A DNA stretch of 64,000 nucleotides from Pseudomonadota bacterium (GCA_018241405.1 JAFEDY010000003.1:38172-102171), one strand, 5' to 3'. Shown: positions 1 to 7,980, counted from the first letter of the stretch. Notes: generated by a model not told the origin, from the letters alone. A program made the numbers and translations.

Positions 1-280
1 GCAGCGAACCCCACAGCGACACATGGTCGGGCACGGTGGCCGGCCAGCCCACGGCGCCGTAGTAGATGGCGTCCATGCCCGAGAGCTGCGCCTTCCAGTC
101 GTCGGGCATCATCTTGCCGTGCTGCGCGTAGTAGTCGCAGTGGGCCCAGTCGAAGTGGTGGAAATCCAGCGACAGGCCGAAGCGCCGGGCGGCGGCCTCG
201 ACGGCGCGCAGGCCTTCGGGCATGACTTCGCGGCCGATGCCGTCGCCGGGCAGGACTGCGATCTTGTAGGTGGCTTGCAT
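1..280 (-). CDS. dmlA: D-malate / tartrate dehydrogenase, N-terminal part (cut by window edge)
   Basis: The first 93 codons of a gene that continues past the left edge. Read on the minus strand from the ATG at 278-280, it begins MQATYKIAVLPGDGIGREV. The LPGDGIGREV stretch is the N-terminal signature of the isocitrate/isopropylmalate/tartrate dehydrogenase family, NAD-dependent beta-hydroxyacid oxidative decarboxylases. The later DYYAQHGKMMPDDW and YYGAVGWPATVPDH stretches fit the tartrate/D-malate branch (TtuC/DmlA). That branch oxidatively decarboxylates D-malate to pyruvate or acts on tartrate in the cytoplasm. A GGAG sequence lies about 8 bases before the ATG. The gene diverges from a LysR gene that closely resembles E. 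coli DmlR, the activator of dmlA, which supports the D-malate reading. Tartrate as the main substrate cannot be excluded from this fragment. Confidence 0.85.
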   Translation of the reverse strand, partial: MQATYKIAVLPGDGIGREVMPEGLRAVEAAARRFGLSLDFHHFDWAHCDYYAQHGKMMPDDWKAQLSGMDAIYYGAVGWPATVPDHVSLWGSL

Positions 281-310
281 GGTGTGCGTCTCCGGGAGGT
301 GGTGATGGCC

Positions 311-375
311 GCCATTGTTCACTGATCACGGGATTCATACAATGCGCGCTTCTGTGGTTCTACTGTTCACAAATC
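311..375. promoter_or_regulatory. dmlA/dmlR divergent control region with repeated TGTTCAC
   Basis: The 95-base gap between the two divergent starts holds two exact TGTTCAC copies, at 316-322 and 364-370, 48 bases apart. The first sits in TGTTCACTGATCAC. LysR-type regulators normally bind paired sites between their own gene and the divergent target, so these are candidate binding sites. This is inferred from position and repetition only. Confidence 0.35.
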
Positions 376-1350
376 GTGCAGAAAATACCGCCTACCGATG
401 ATTTGCGCGTGTTTTGTACCGTGGTGCGCAAGGCCGGCTTTGCCGCGGCGGCGCAGGCGCTGGCGGCCTCGCCCGCCTATGTGAGCAAGCGCATCCGCCT
501 GCTGGAGCAGGAGCTGGGCGTGCCGCTGCTGCACCGCACCACGCGCCGCGTCACGGTCACCGACCAGGGCGAGCGCGTGTTCCATTGGGCGCAGCGCATC
601 CTCGACGACATGGATCAGCTGTTGCAGGAAGTGGCCGTCACGCGCCGCGAGCCGCAGGGGCTGCTGCGCGTCTCCAGCAGCTTCGGCTTCGGGCGCAACG
701 TGGTCGCGCCCGTGCTTTCGCGCCTGGTGCAGCGCCACCCGGGCCTGCAGGTGCGGCTGGAGGTGTTCGACCGGCTGGTGGACGTGGCCGGAGAGGGCTT
801 CGACCTGGACGTGCGCGTGGGCGATGAGATCGCGCCGCACCTGATCGCGCGGCGCCTGGCCGACAACCACCGCGTGCTCTGCGCTGCGCCGGACTACCTG
901 GCGCGCCGTGGCACGCCACGCAGCCCGGCCGAACTGCCTGCACATGACTGCCTGGTGATCAAGGAGCGCGATCACCCCTTCGGCGTGTGGCGCCTGCGCG
1001 CGGGGGCGCAGGAAGAGACGGTGAAGGTGACCGGGCCGCTGTCGGCCAACAACGGCGAGATGGTGGTGCAGTGGGCCGTTGACGGCTGCGGCATCGCGCT
1101 GCGCTCGCTCTGGGATGTGGGCGCCCACCTGGAAGCAGGGCGCCTGGTGCAGCTGCTGCCCGAGTGGTTTCAAGAGGCCAATATCTGGGCCGTCTACCCC
1201 ACACCGCTGGAACGCTCGGCCAAGGTGCGCGTGTGCGTGGAGTTTCTGCAGGAGTATTTCGGCTCGACTGCGTCTGGCTTGCGCGGCGCGGCGCCAACGT
1301 CTTGGAGCCGATGTTTGGAGCGGGCGATGGGAATCGAACCCACGTCTTGA
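376..1350 (+). CDS. dmlR: LysR-family regulator, DmlR-like
   Basis: A 324-residue LysR-type transcription factor. An N-terminal winged helix-turn-helix spans roughly residues 5-65, with the typical SPAYVSKRIRLLEQELG recognition segment, followed by a periplasmic-binding-fold effector domain. Long stretches match what I know of E. coli DmlR, such as SFGFGRN, VLCAAPDYL, CLVIKERDHPFGVWRL and KVRVCVEFLQEYF. It should therefore sense D-malate or a related hydroxyacid and control the divergent dehydrogenase. The start is a GTG at 376. The family normally ends soon after the EYF motif. Here the frame runs about 28 more codons and stops inside the oppositely oriented tRNA-Gly gene, so the last residues (ending MGIEPTS) are antisense tRNA sequence. 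The tail is probably non-functional. Confidence 0.9.
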   Translation: MQKIPPTDDLRVFCTVVRKAGFAAAAQALAASPAYVSKRIRLLEQELGVPLLHRTTRRVTVTDQGERVFHWAQRILDDMDQLLQEVAVTRREPQGLLRVSSSFGFGRNVVAPVLSRLVQRHPGLQVRLEVFDRLVDVAGEGFDLDVRVGDEIAPHLIARRLADNHRVLCAAPDYLARRGTPRSPAELPAHDCLVIKERDHPFGVWRLRAGAQEETVKVTGPLSANNGEMVVQWAVDGCGIALRSLWDVGAHLEAGRLVQLLPEWFQEANIWAVYPTPLERSAKVRVCVEFLQEYFGSTASGLRGAAPTSWSRCLERAMGIEPTS

Positions 1351-1389
1351 GCTTGGGAAGCTCAGGTCCTACCATTGAACGACGCCCGC
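1316..1389 (-). tRNA. tRNA-Gly (anticodon CCC)
   Basis: A 74-nt cloverleaf on the minus strand. The acceptor arm GCGGGCG (1389-1383) pairs with CGCCCGC (1326-1320). The discriminator base is T and a CCA end is encoded at 1318-1316. The anticodon loop TTCCCAA gives anticodon CCC, which reads GGG. The T arm contains GGTTCGATTCC. It resembles the E. coli tRNA-Gly(CCC). Its 3' half overlaps the 3' end of the convergent dmlR-like gene. Confidence 0.97.
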
Positions 1390-1502
1390 ATGCCGGCCAC
1401 ATTGTCAAGGCCCATGCCTATTGCCCCGAAGGGGCGTAGCCGGAAGATTTTAGCGTAACTTTTGTGACGGCTTTGCCGCTTGAGGCTGTTCATCTTGCCC
1501 AT

Positions 1503-2039
1503 TCAACCCAAGCCCAAGGCAAACACGGAGTTCGGTACGTCGTGCGCTGGCAGCTGAGTCTTTGTCGCACGCTGGGTCCTGTCTTTCGATGTGCTTGCAT
1601 GAGTGACCGGAGGGCCGGCGCTAGCCTCGTCCGTCCTCTGTTGAGCAAGCAAGTCAGCCAAGGTGATGGATTGAAGATACTCCATGACGCGCGAATGAAA
1701 ACTGGCCCACAGGTCGGCGGTCATGTCGCCGGGGGACTGGCCGGGGGCGCCACCGTTGGCCTTGTCATGGGCCGATGGCATGTATTTCTCGGAGGCCATG
1801 ATGATTTCGGCGACGGACAGGCCTTGAGGCGCCCGTGACAGCATATAGCCACCACCCGGACCGCGGATGCTGCGCACCAGTCCGGCACGGCGTAGCGCGC
1901 TGAAGATGTCTTCCAGATAGGAAAGGGAGATGCCCTGCCGGACACTGATCCCGGGGAGGGCGACGGGACGCCCATGGGAGTGCAGCGCCACATCGGTGAT
2001 GGCGGTGACGGCGAGCTTTCCTCGGGTGGTTAAACGCAT
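1503..2039 (-). CDS. Rrf2-family regulator, IscR-like but without cluster cysteines
   Basis: A 178-residue Rrf2/IscR-type transcription factor. The N-terminal MRLTTRGKLAVTAITDVAL, the IS.RQGISLSYLE helix-turn-helix and the IRGPGGGYML wing match IscR closely. In IscR three cysteines around positions 92-104 hold a 2Fe-2S cluster. The matching stretch here reads AHDKANGGAPGQSPGDM and has none, and the whole protein has no cysteine. It can therefore bind DNA like IscR but not sense through that cluster. AAGGAG sits 8 bases before the ATG. It is not next to an isc or suf operon, so its target genes are unknown. The tail of about 40 residues after ITLADLLAQQ is poorly conserved. The Rrf2 family call is firm; the function is open. 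Confidence 0.88.
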   Translation of the reverse strand: MRLTTRGKLAVTAITDVALHSHGRPVALPGISVRQGISLSYLEDIFSALRRAGLVRSIRGPGGGYMLSRAPQGLSVAEIIMASEKYMPSAHDKANGGAPGQSPGDMTADLWASFHSRVMEYLQSITLADLLAQQRTDEASAGPPVTHASTSKDRTQRATKTQLPAHDVPNSVFALGLG

Positions 2040-2102
2040 GGGGTGCTCCTTGAAAATTGGCTTGGCGGCGTCGAATAGGGAAGCCAGAGGGGTTATTGCG
2101 GG

Positions 2103-2131
2103 GCAGGCACCCGGGGTCGGTGGCTGCTTTT
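2103..2131 (+). other. Hairpin followed by TTTT
   Basis: GCAGGCACC (2103-2111) pairs with GGTGGCTGC (2119-2127) except for one G-G mismatch, and TTTT follows. On the plus strand this looks like a weak intrinsic terminator, but no plus-strand gene ends nearby. It could stop antisense transcription or be chance. Confidence 0.25.
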
Positions 2132-2187
2132 AGATGCGCGCGTGGCACGCCCAAACCCGTGGTCGGGCGCCAAGATGCGCGGGCAGC

Positions 2188-2568
2188 TCAGACGCTGCGT
2201 GGTGTGCCGTCCGGTCGGGGCCGTTTTGGCTGCTTTTTCAACGGCGGAGATGTGGGCGCTTGGGCTATCGCAGCCGGGCAATGAAACAGCACGCGGCCAG
2301 GGCCAGCATCAAAGAGCCCGATGCTCTGGTCATCCGGAAGATCCTGGCTGGTATCCGCGAGGTTGTATGCAAGCGCATCCATAGCGGCCGGCTCCTGCGC
2401 GTCAGTCCGTTGAGCCTGGACCGCAGGGTGTTGTTGCGCCAGGGCCGTCTGCATGGACCTGGCGCTGGCCTGGGCGGAGCGCAGTGCAGCGGGCGCCATG
2501 CCAAAAGCGGACGCACCCAGTCCCAAAAGGAATTGGAAGACGATAACCGCAATCAACCATCTCGGCAT
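2188..2568 (-). CDS. Small secreted or membrane-anchored protein of unknown function
   Basis: An open frame of 126 residues that I do not recognise. It starts MPRWLIAVIVFQFLLGLG. This is a charged residue followed by a long hydrophobic stretch and small residues, as in a signal peptide or a single membrane anchor. The rest is rich in Ala, Gln and Pro and ends with the basic KKQPKRPRP segment, without recognisable motifs. I chose the ATG at 2566-2568. A TTG nine bases upstream is possible. Neither has a clear ribosome binding site. TATAAT on the minus strand (2583-2578) lies just upstream and could be a -10 box. The gene is co-oriented with the downstream Rrf2 regulator, 148 bases away. Confidence 0.5.
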   Translation of the reverse strand: MPRWLIAVIVFQFLLGLGASAFGMAPAALRSAQASARSMQTALAQQHPAVQAQRTDAQEPAAMDALAYNLADTSQDLPDDQSIGLFDAGPGRVLFHCPAAIAQAPTSPPLKKQPKRPRPDGTPRSV

Positions 2569-2643
2569 GATGGGCAAATTATATAGGGGCGGGATATTTG
2601 CCCGGGCCCGTTGCCGTACGCAAAGCCGCTAAGATGGCGCATC

Positions 2644-2904
2644 ATGCAAGGCAGCCAAGAACCACTTGTTACCCAGGATCGGACCTCGGCGCCCTGTGGC
2701 TGGTCCAGGCAGTTTCGCATGTCGGTCTATAAGCCCGGCACCCGTGTCCGGCTTGCTGGCAGCTGGGAAGAGGTGAGCCATATATCGCTGCGCCGCAACG
2801 ACCTTGCCGTTCATCTTGTGGGTCATGCCGGGCCGGTCGACCCCTCGCTGCTGGAGCTCGAGCCGACGCTGTTCACCACCGTGCGCGTGTCGGATCACAT
2901 TTGA
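2644..2904 (+). CDS. Hypothetical protein, 86 residues
   Basis: A short open frame of unknown function. The C-terminal 60 residues, from the internal ATG at 2719 (MSVYKPGTRVRLAGSWEE), look like a small soluble beta-rich domain. The N-terminal 25 residues may be untranslated. No strong ribosome binding site marks either ATG. Its last 32 bases overlap the 3' end of the convergent psd gene. It could be a spurious frame in high-GC DNA. Sequence conservation in related genomes would settle this. Confidence 0.4.
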   Translation: MQGSQEPLVTQDRTSAPCGWSRQFRMSVYKPGTRVRLAGSWEEVSHISLRRNDLAVHLVGHAGPVDPSLLELEPTLFTTVRVSDHI

Positions 2905-3799
2905 CTGGGACTCTTAGCGCGCAGGGCCGTTGCGCCATGGCCTCGCCAAGGCGTACGGATCGTGCCTCGGCCCAGTCGGCGGTGAATTCCACGGCCCCGT
3001 TCTGGAACAGCAGCACGACGGTGGATCCCAGCATAAAGCGGCCCATTTCCTCGCCCTGGCGCAGCGTGATCTGTCGGTCCTGGTAGTCCCAGCGGCGCGG
3101 CTGGCCCGAGCGTGGCGGGTTGACCTGGCCGTGCCATATGGTGGCCATGCTGCCCACGATGGTGGCACCCACGAGAACCAGCGCCATGGGCCCCAGCGGC
3201 GTCTCAAACAGGCATACCACGCGCTCGTTGCGCGCAAACAGCCCGGGCACGCCGCGAGCCGTCGTGGGGTTTACCGAAAACAAGGCGCCCGGCACATGCT
3301 CCATGTGCAGCAGGCGGCCGTCGCAAGGCATGTGGATCCGGTGGTAGTCGCGCGGGCTCAGGTAAATGGTGGCGAACTGGCCGTCCCGGAACCGGGCGGC
3401 CAGCTGCGCGTCGCCGCCCAGAAGGGCGGTCGTGGAATAGTGGTGCCCCTTGGCCTGGAAGATCTGGTCGTGTTTTATGGAGCCCAGCTGGCTCACTGCT
3501 CCATCCACGGGGCAGATGGCGGCGGCATCTGCCAGAGGACGCAGTCCGGGGCGAAGCGCACGTGTGAAAAACGCGTTAAAGGTGGGATAGCTGGCAATAT
3601 CGGAATCGGCCGCCTCGCTCATGTCTACCCGGTAGCGCGCCACAAAGCGGCGGATGGCGGCCGTGGTCAGCGCTCCAGCACGGGCCGACGCCAGTCGCCC
3701 GGCAAGAGTGGTGAGCAGCTGTTTGGGGAGCAGGTACTGGGGCAGTACGGCGAGGCGATCAGACACGTAGAGGTATTCCTGGCGAGAATGCCGCGCCAT
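2873..3799 (-). CDS. psd: Phosphatidylserine decarboxylase proenzyme
   Basis: A 308-residue pyruvoyl enzyme that turns phosphatidylserine into phosphatidylethanolamine at the inner membrane, the last step of PE synthesis. YLSPRDYHRIHMPCDG, VNPTTARGVPGLFARNERV and VGATIVGSM match Psd family signatures. The self-cleavage motif LGST, where the serine becomes the pyruvoyl group, lies near residue 260 in FMLGSTVVLLF. The alpha subunit after LGST continues to the stop. The frame is open well upstream, but the family's N-terminus (a short tail, then YLLPKQLLTTLAG) fits the ATG at 3797-3799. The gene diverges from the HPP-family gene. It is a stand-alone housekeeping gene here. Confidence 0.95.
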   Translation of the reverse strand: MARHSRQEYLYVSDRLAVLPQYLLPKQLLTTLAGRLASARAGALTTAAIRRFVARYRVDMSEAADSDIASYPTFNAFFTRALRPGLRPLADAAAICPVDGAVSQLGSIKHDQIFQAKGHHYSTTALLGGDAQLAARFRDGQFATIYLSPRDYHRIHMPCDGRLLHMEHVPGALFSVNPTTARGVPGLFARNERVVCLFETPLGPMALVLVGATIVGSMATIWHGQVNPPRSGQPRRWDYQDRQITLRQGEEMGRFMLGSTVVLLFQNGAVEFTADWAEARSVRLGEAMAQRPCALRVPVKCDPTRARW

Positions 3800-3932
3800 T
3801 CTATAGAGAGTGCAGGGTGGGCTACGGCTGTTTGCCGCCCGTGCGTTGCGCGGGAGGGCAATAACCATGCAAGCCGTCGTGGCGCCATTGCGCGGATAAT
3901 GCGCGGCCTCTTGTGGCGCGCGCCTTTCCTCC

Positions 3933-5111
3933 ATGTCTTCGTCCCCCCCTTCCAAGTTCAAGCCAGGGCCCTTCGGCGCAGCGACGCCCGCGCCTTGGCT
4001 CCGGAGTGTCCTGGACTGGTTGCGCCTTTTCATGCCGGCACGCGTGCGCATCAATCAGCGCGAGCGCCTGCGCATGGTGTCGGGGATCGTGCTGAGTGTG
4101 GTCGTGGTGGCGTTCATTGCCCATGGCTTTGGCGCAAGCCCGCCAATCCCCTGGATGGTGGCCTCCCTGGGATCGAGCGCCGTGCTCGTCATTGCCTTGC
4201 CCTCCAGTCCCCTGGCCCAGCCATGGCCGGTACTGGCGGGTAGCGCGCTGTCCTATATGGTGGGCCTGGCCTGCGCGGCGCTGGTGCCCAGCGTGTCCCT
4301 GGCCTGTGGCTTGGCCGTGGGGCTGGCGATGATGGCGATGCTGGCGCTTCGCTGTCTGCACCCTCCCGGGGGAGCCATGGCGCTGTTTGCGGTGCTGCAT
4401 CCGCAGGAGGCCTCGGCCATGGCGGTGGTGCCCGTGTTGAGCAACGTGTTGGTGCTGGTGTTGGTGGGCATGGTCTTCAATCGACTGACGGGCCGTAGCT
4501 ACCCCCATGCGCAGCTGCGCAAGGGACATGCGCCCGAAGGCTCCGGCGGCTTTACCTCGGACGACCTGGATGCCGCGCTGACACACTACAACCAGGTGCT
4601 GGACGTGAGCCGTGACGATCTGGAGGGCCTGCTGCACCTGGCTGGCAAGGCGGCATTCCAGCGCACGTTGGGCAGCCTGCACTGCGGCCAGATCATGTCG
4701 ACGCCGGCGCATGCGGTGGTGGCCGATACGCCGCTCCGCGATGCTTGGGCACTTATGCGCAGGCATGCGATCAAGGCGCTGCCCGTGGTGGATGAGCAGC
4801 GCGTGGTGGTAGGCATCGTCACCACGGCCGACTTCATGCGCCTTGCCAACCTGGATCTGCACGATGGCATGGGGCAGCGTTTGCGCTCCCTCATTTTGGG
4901 CCAGCCCAAACGGCCCGACCGGGTGCGGGGCCTGATGTCGTCGCCCGTGCAGCAAGTGCAGGAAGGCAGGCATGTGATGGACCTGGTGCCGCTGTTTTCC
5001 GAGGCGGGGCACCACCATATTCCGGTGGTGGACGAGTCGCAGCAACTGGTCGGCATCATCACGCAGTCGGACTTGGTGAAGGCGCTGGCGGCCGCAGTGG
5101 CGCAGTCCTAG
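3933..5111 (+). CDS. HPP-family membrane protein with two C-terminal CBS domains
   Basis: A 392-residue protein. After a short polar start, residues about 45-190 form four or five membrane helices containing the HPP signature (LRCLHPPGGAMAL), which names the family. A linker follows. Then come two CBS domains, about 253-312 (IMSTPAHAVVADTPLRDAW, IVTTADFMRLA) and about 332-389 (LMSSPVQQVQEGRHVMDL, GIITQSDLVKAL). CBS pairs usually bind adenine nucleotides and control the attached domain. HPP proteins have been linked to nitrite transport in chloroplasts and cyanobacteria, but the bacterial HPP-CBS substrate is unknown. The gene is monocistronic by spacing, 133 bases from divergent psd. No clear ribosome binding site precedes the ATG. 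Confidence 0.88.
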   Translation: MSSSPPSKFKPGPFGAATPAPWLRSVLDWLRLFMPARVRINQRERLRMVSGIVLSVVVVAFIAHGFGASPPIPWMVASLGSSAVLVIALPSSPLAQPWPVLAGSALSYMVGLACAALVPSVSLACGLAVGLAMMAMLALRCLHPPGGAMALFAVLHPQEASAMAVVPVLSNVLVLVLVGMVFNRLTGRSYPHAQLRKGHAPEGSGGFTSDDLDAALTHYNQVLDVSRDDLEGLLHLAGKAAFQRTLGSLHCGQIMSTPAHAVVADTPLRDAWALMRRHAIKALPVVDEQRVVVGIVTTADFMRLANLDLHDGMGQRLRSLILGQPKRPDRVRGLMSSPVQQVQEGRHVMDLVPLFSEAGHHHIPVVDESQQLVGIITQSDLVKALAAAVAQS

Positions 5112-5356
5112 AGCGTCTTGTCCCGAGTGCAGGCTCCTGTGTCGCAGTACAATTACAAGCTTTGTGCGCAGCGCCATGTTAGATGGAGCCGCCATTTCAT
5201 CGGCCTGTCGGTCTTGTGCGCTATCGGTGCAATGACTGCTATTTCGGCATTGCCCTGTGCTTCGCGTCCGCGAAGTGGCCGACACGGCCCTCGGTGTTGA
5301 ACGCCTGGGCGTCACAGGCATTGCCACAGACATTTGTTATCTAGAGACGACCACAC

Positions 5357-5626
5357 ATGGCCAAAGAAGAACTCATCGAGATGCAGGGTAGCGTCACCGA
5401 GGTCCTGCCGGACTCGCGTTTTCGCGTGACCCTGGACAATGGGCACCAGCTCATCGCCTATACCGGCGGCAAGATGCGCAAGCACCATATCCGCATTCTC
5501 GCCGGCGACAAGGTATCGCTGGAGATGTCGCCCTACGACCTTACCAAGGGACGCATCACCTTCCGCCACCTGGCTGGCCGCGGCCCTGGGCCGGGCACGC
5601 CCTCGGGCGCTGAGCGCCGCAAATAA
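5357..5626 (+). CDS. infA: Translation initiation factor IF-1 (stand-alone copy)
   Basis: An 89-residue S1/OB-fold protein. [34 protein letters not shown] and [13 protein letters not shown] align along the whole of E. coli IF-1 (72 residues). IF-1 occupies the A site of the 30S subunit during initiation. An extra tail of 17 residues, rich in Gly, Pro and Arg, follows. The gene is not beside secY, rpmJ or rpsM as the ribosomal-operon copy usually is. Many Betaproteobacteria carry a second infA, and this looks like that one. It has a 245-base leader with no gene, containing the perfect hairpin CTTCGCG/CGCGAAG at 5260-5275. Whether another infA exists lies outside the window. Confidence 0.95.
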   Translation: MAKEELIEMQGSVTEVLPDSRFRVTLDNGHQLIAYTGGKMRKHHIRILAGDKVSLEMSPYDLTKGRITFRHLAGRGPGPGTPSGAERRK

Positions 5627-5677
5627 TCGCACCCTCGGTCCGGGAGGTGCAAATTGGCGGGTTAGAATGCTAGCTGT

Positions 5678-5754
5678 CGGAGCGTAGCGCAGCCTGGTAG
5701 CGCATCTGCTTTGGGAGCAGAGGGTCGCGAGTTCGAATCCCGCCGCTCCGACCA
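5678..5754 (+). tRNA. tRNA-Pro (anticodon TGG)
   Basis: A 77-nt cloverleaf. Acceptor CGGAGCG (5678-5684) pairs with CGCTCCG (5744-5750), followed by discriminator A and an encoded CCA (5752-5754). The anticodon loop TTTGGGA gives TGG, which reads CCA and probably other proline codons by wobble. The T arm has GAGTTCGAATCCC. Confidence 0.97.
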
Positions 5755-5762
5755 ATGAATTC

Positions 5763-5803
5763 AAGGGGGTTGTGTCGTCTCGATGCAACCCCTTTCGGTT
5801 TTT
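5763..5803 (+). terminator. Probable terminator after tRNA-Pro
   Basis: AAGGGGGTTG pairs with CAACCCCTT with one bulged G and a 13-base loop, then TTTTT at 5799-5803. It begins nine bases after the tRNA CCA end, where a tRNA terminator is expected. Confidence 0.6.
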
Positions 5804-5992
5804 GGGCAACCGATTGTGACCCATTCTCCTGGCCAGGTTGCGTCGAGCTCGGTCACGGCCTTTGTGCCGATCCATGGCGATGGGGCGCATGTCTCCGGAG
5901 AGACGTAGTTACATCTGTTGTTGTCTGCCCAGTTCCTGCCTGCCTGGAATGCCTGCCATACTCCATTCACGGCATGAGGAGGGAGGCCGCTG

Positions 5993-7153
5993 TTGTCCGA
6001 GAAATCGCCGGCATTGCATGACCTGGCAAAGCGCGCACTTGATGCGCTGTTGACTACCGATCGTCACCAACGCATACGCCTGACCATGACGGTCATCGCG
6101 GCGCTGCTGATGCTGTGCTGCATCGCCGCTATGCAGTTGGTTGTGGCCGCCGGACTGACGCGGGCCGAGCCTGTGCATTGGTGGACTCTGATCTGCGTCA
6201 CGGGTCTGGTCGTCTTCTATATGCTGATCCGCAGTGGCTATAGCCAACGGTGGGAAGACCCCGCTCTCACGCTGTTCCAAATGGCCTACTCCATTACCTG
6301 TGCCGCTGCGGCCTATGTGATCATGGGCGTGGCGCGCGCTGCCGTTTTACCCATTCTGGCCGTGATCCTGTTTTTTGGCATGTTTGGCCTGACGCCTCGG
6401 CAGATGCTGGTGGTGCTGTTCTACGGTTCGGCGGTATTTGGTTTGGCGCTGGCGGTCGTGCAATGGAGCCCGACATACGGCGGGCAGCCATTGGCGTTGA
6501 CCGCAGTCTATATGATCATGACCCTCGTGGTGCTGACCAGCTGCACATTTCTCAACCTGCGCGTGCTCGCCGCGCGCAAGCGGAAGAACGAATTGATCCA
6601 GGCGGTTGCCAGCGAGCGCGAGCGGGCCATTCGTGACGAGCTCACCGGCCTGCACAACCGCCGCTTCATGCTGGAAATGATGCACCTGGAGGGTGCGCGC
6701 GCGCAGCGCAGTCAACAACCCCTGCTGATTGCGCTGATGGACCTGGACCACTTCAAAAACATCAACGACACCCACGGCCATGCGGCCGGGGATCTGGCTC
6801 TATGCGCCTTTGTACGCACCGTGACCGAAGGTATGCGGGCCACCGATTTTCTGGCCCGCTGGGGCGGCGAAGAGTTTGTCCTGTTGATGGCCAACACCAC
6901 GGTGGAAAGGGGCGCGCGCCTGCTGGAGCGCCTGCGTGCGGCGGTGCAGGCATCCCCGGTGGAGTTGACCACTGGTGCCAGCATACGGCTGACCGTTTCC
7001 ATCGGCGCTGCACAGCTGCAGCTGCCGCAGGAGACGCCTGTTGGTTTGCTGCGCCGGGCCGATGCCGCCCTGTATGCAGCCAAGGCGCAGGGACGAAACC
7101 GCGTGGCCTGGGCCGATGACGCGGCGGCCGGAAAAGCCGCCATCTCGGCCTGA
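5993..7153 (+). CDS. Membrane-bound diguanylate cyclase (GGDEF)
   Basis: A 386-residue protein. Residues about 30-205 contain some six hydrophobic segments forming a membrane sensor of no named family. A GGDEF domain follows from about residue 215 (RDELTGLHNRRFM). The active-site motif is GGEEF at 291-295, with FKNINDTHGHAAGD upstream for metal and nucleotide binding. The product-inhibition I-site RxxD is present as RATD at 282-285, exactly five residues before GGEEF. It should therefore make cyclic di-GMP and be feedback-inhibited. The start is a TTG at 5993. GGAGGGAGG lies about 8 bases upstream and no ATG fits. The next gene begins within a few bases to about 30 bases downstream, so they are probably cotranscribed. 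The input signal is unknown. Confidence 0.92.
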   Translation: MSEKSPALHDLAKRALDALLTTDRHQRIRLTMTVIAALLMLCCIAAMQLVVAAGLTRAEPVHWWTLICVTGLVVFYMLIRSGYSQRWEDPALTLFQMAYSITCAAAAYVIMGVARAAVLPILAVILFFGMFGLTPRQMLVVLFYGSAVFGLALAVVQWSPTYGGQPLALTAVYMIMTLVVLTSCTFLNLRVLAARKRKNELIQAVASERERAIRDELTGLHNRRFMLEMMHLEGARAQRSQQPLLIALMDLDHFKNINDTHGHAAGDLALCAFVRTVTEGMRATDFLARWGGEEFVLLMANTTVERGARLLERLRAAVQASPVELTTGASIRLTVSIGAAQLQLPQETPVGLLRRADAALYAAKAQGRNRVAWADDAAAGKAAISA

Positions 7154-7185
7154 TCTTGCGTGTCGTGCAATATTTGGCGTCGGCC

Positions 7186-7980
7186 ATGGCTGCAGCGGGG
7201 TGCGGGGTGAAGCCTGCCTGCTCCGGGGCCCGCGGTGCGACCCCTCGCTACGACCTGGTGGATGCTCTGCGCGGCCTGGCCATGGTGTGGATGACGGCGT
7301 TCCATTTCTGCTTCGACCTCAGCCACTTTGGCTACTGGAAGCAGGACTTTCTTGGCGACCCGTTCTGGACGCTGCAGCGTACGCTGATTGTCAGCCTGTT
7401 TCTGCTGTGCGCCGGCCTGGGGCAGGCGGTGGCCTGGCAGCGCGGGTTGGGCTGGAAGCGGTTTTCCCGGCGCTGGGGCCAGATCGTCGCCTGTGCACTG
7501 CTGGTCACTGCGGGCTCGTACCTCATGTTCCCGCGCAGCTTCATCTACTTTGGTGTGCTGCATGGCATGGCGCTCATGCTGCTCGTGGCCCGCCTCACGG
7601 CTGGCTGGGGGCGCTGGCTGTGGCCGGCAGGTCTGTTGGCGCTGGCCTCGTCGTGGCTAGCGGCGTGGGCGTTGGCGGGGCCACTGGCCGCGTATGCCGG
7701 CCTTGTCAATGGCCGTACCTTGAACTGGCTGGGCTGGGTGTCACAAAAACCCTTTACCGAGGACTATGTGCCGCTGTTTCCCTGGCTGGGCGTCATGTGG
7801 TGGGGCCTGGCCAGCGGACGCTGGTTGCTGGCGCACCATGGGCACTGGATGAGCAGGCCATTGCCGCGCGCCCTGGCACCTCTGGCAGCCCTGGGGCGCT
7901 ACAGCCTGGCCTACTACATGCTGCACCAGCCGTTCATGATCGGGGCCTTGATGTTCTTTGGCTGGCTTACAAGGCCATGA
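7186..7980 (+). CDS. DUF1624 / heparan-alpha-glucosaminide N-acetyltransferase-like membrane protein
   Basis: A 264-residue integral membrane protein with about seven or eight helices. YDLVDALRGLAMVWMTAFH near the start is typical of the DUF1624/acyltransferase-3-like family, which transfers acyl groups across membranes in its characterised members. HFGYW, MFPRSFIYFGVLHGM and the C-terminal YSLAYYMLHQPFMIG also fit. The acceptor is unknown. I chose the ATG at 7186. A TTG at 7156, two bases after the preceding GGDEF stop, would add ten residues. Neither start has a convincing ribosome binding site. It is probably in one transcript with the diguanylate cyclase. The stop codon overlaps the minus-strand terminator of the ppiC-like gene. 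Confidence 0.8.
   Translation: MAAAGCGVKPACSGARGATPRYDLVDALRGLAMVWMTAFHFCFDLSHFGYWKQDFLGDPFWTLQRTLIVSLFLLCAGLGQAVAWQRGLGWKRFSRRWGQIVACALLVTAGSYLMFPRSFIYFGVLHGMALMLLVARLTAGWGRWLWPAGLLALASSWLAAWALAGPLAAYAGLVNGRTLNWLGWVSQKPFTEDYVPLFPWLGVMWWGLASGRWLLAHHGHWMSRPLPRALAPLAALGRYSLAYYMLHQPFMIGALMFFGWLTRP

Noticed and set aside
1403..1440. TTGACA on the minus strand and GCCCCGAAGGGGC hairpin upstream of tRNA-Gly
   Set aside because: TTGACA is only 14 bases from the tRNA and leaves no room for a -10 box. The hairpin has no T tract.
5118..5300. Sixty-codon open frame before infA
   Set aside because: No ribosome binding site, no hydrophobic or conserved pattern, and it occupies what looks like the infA leader.
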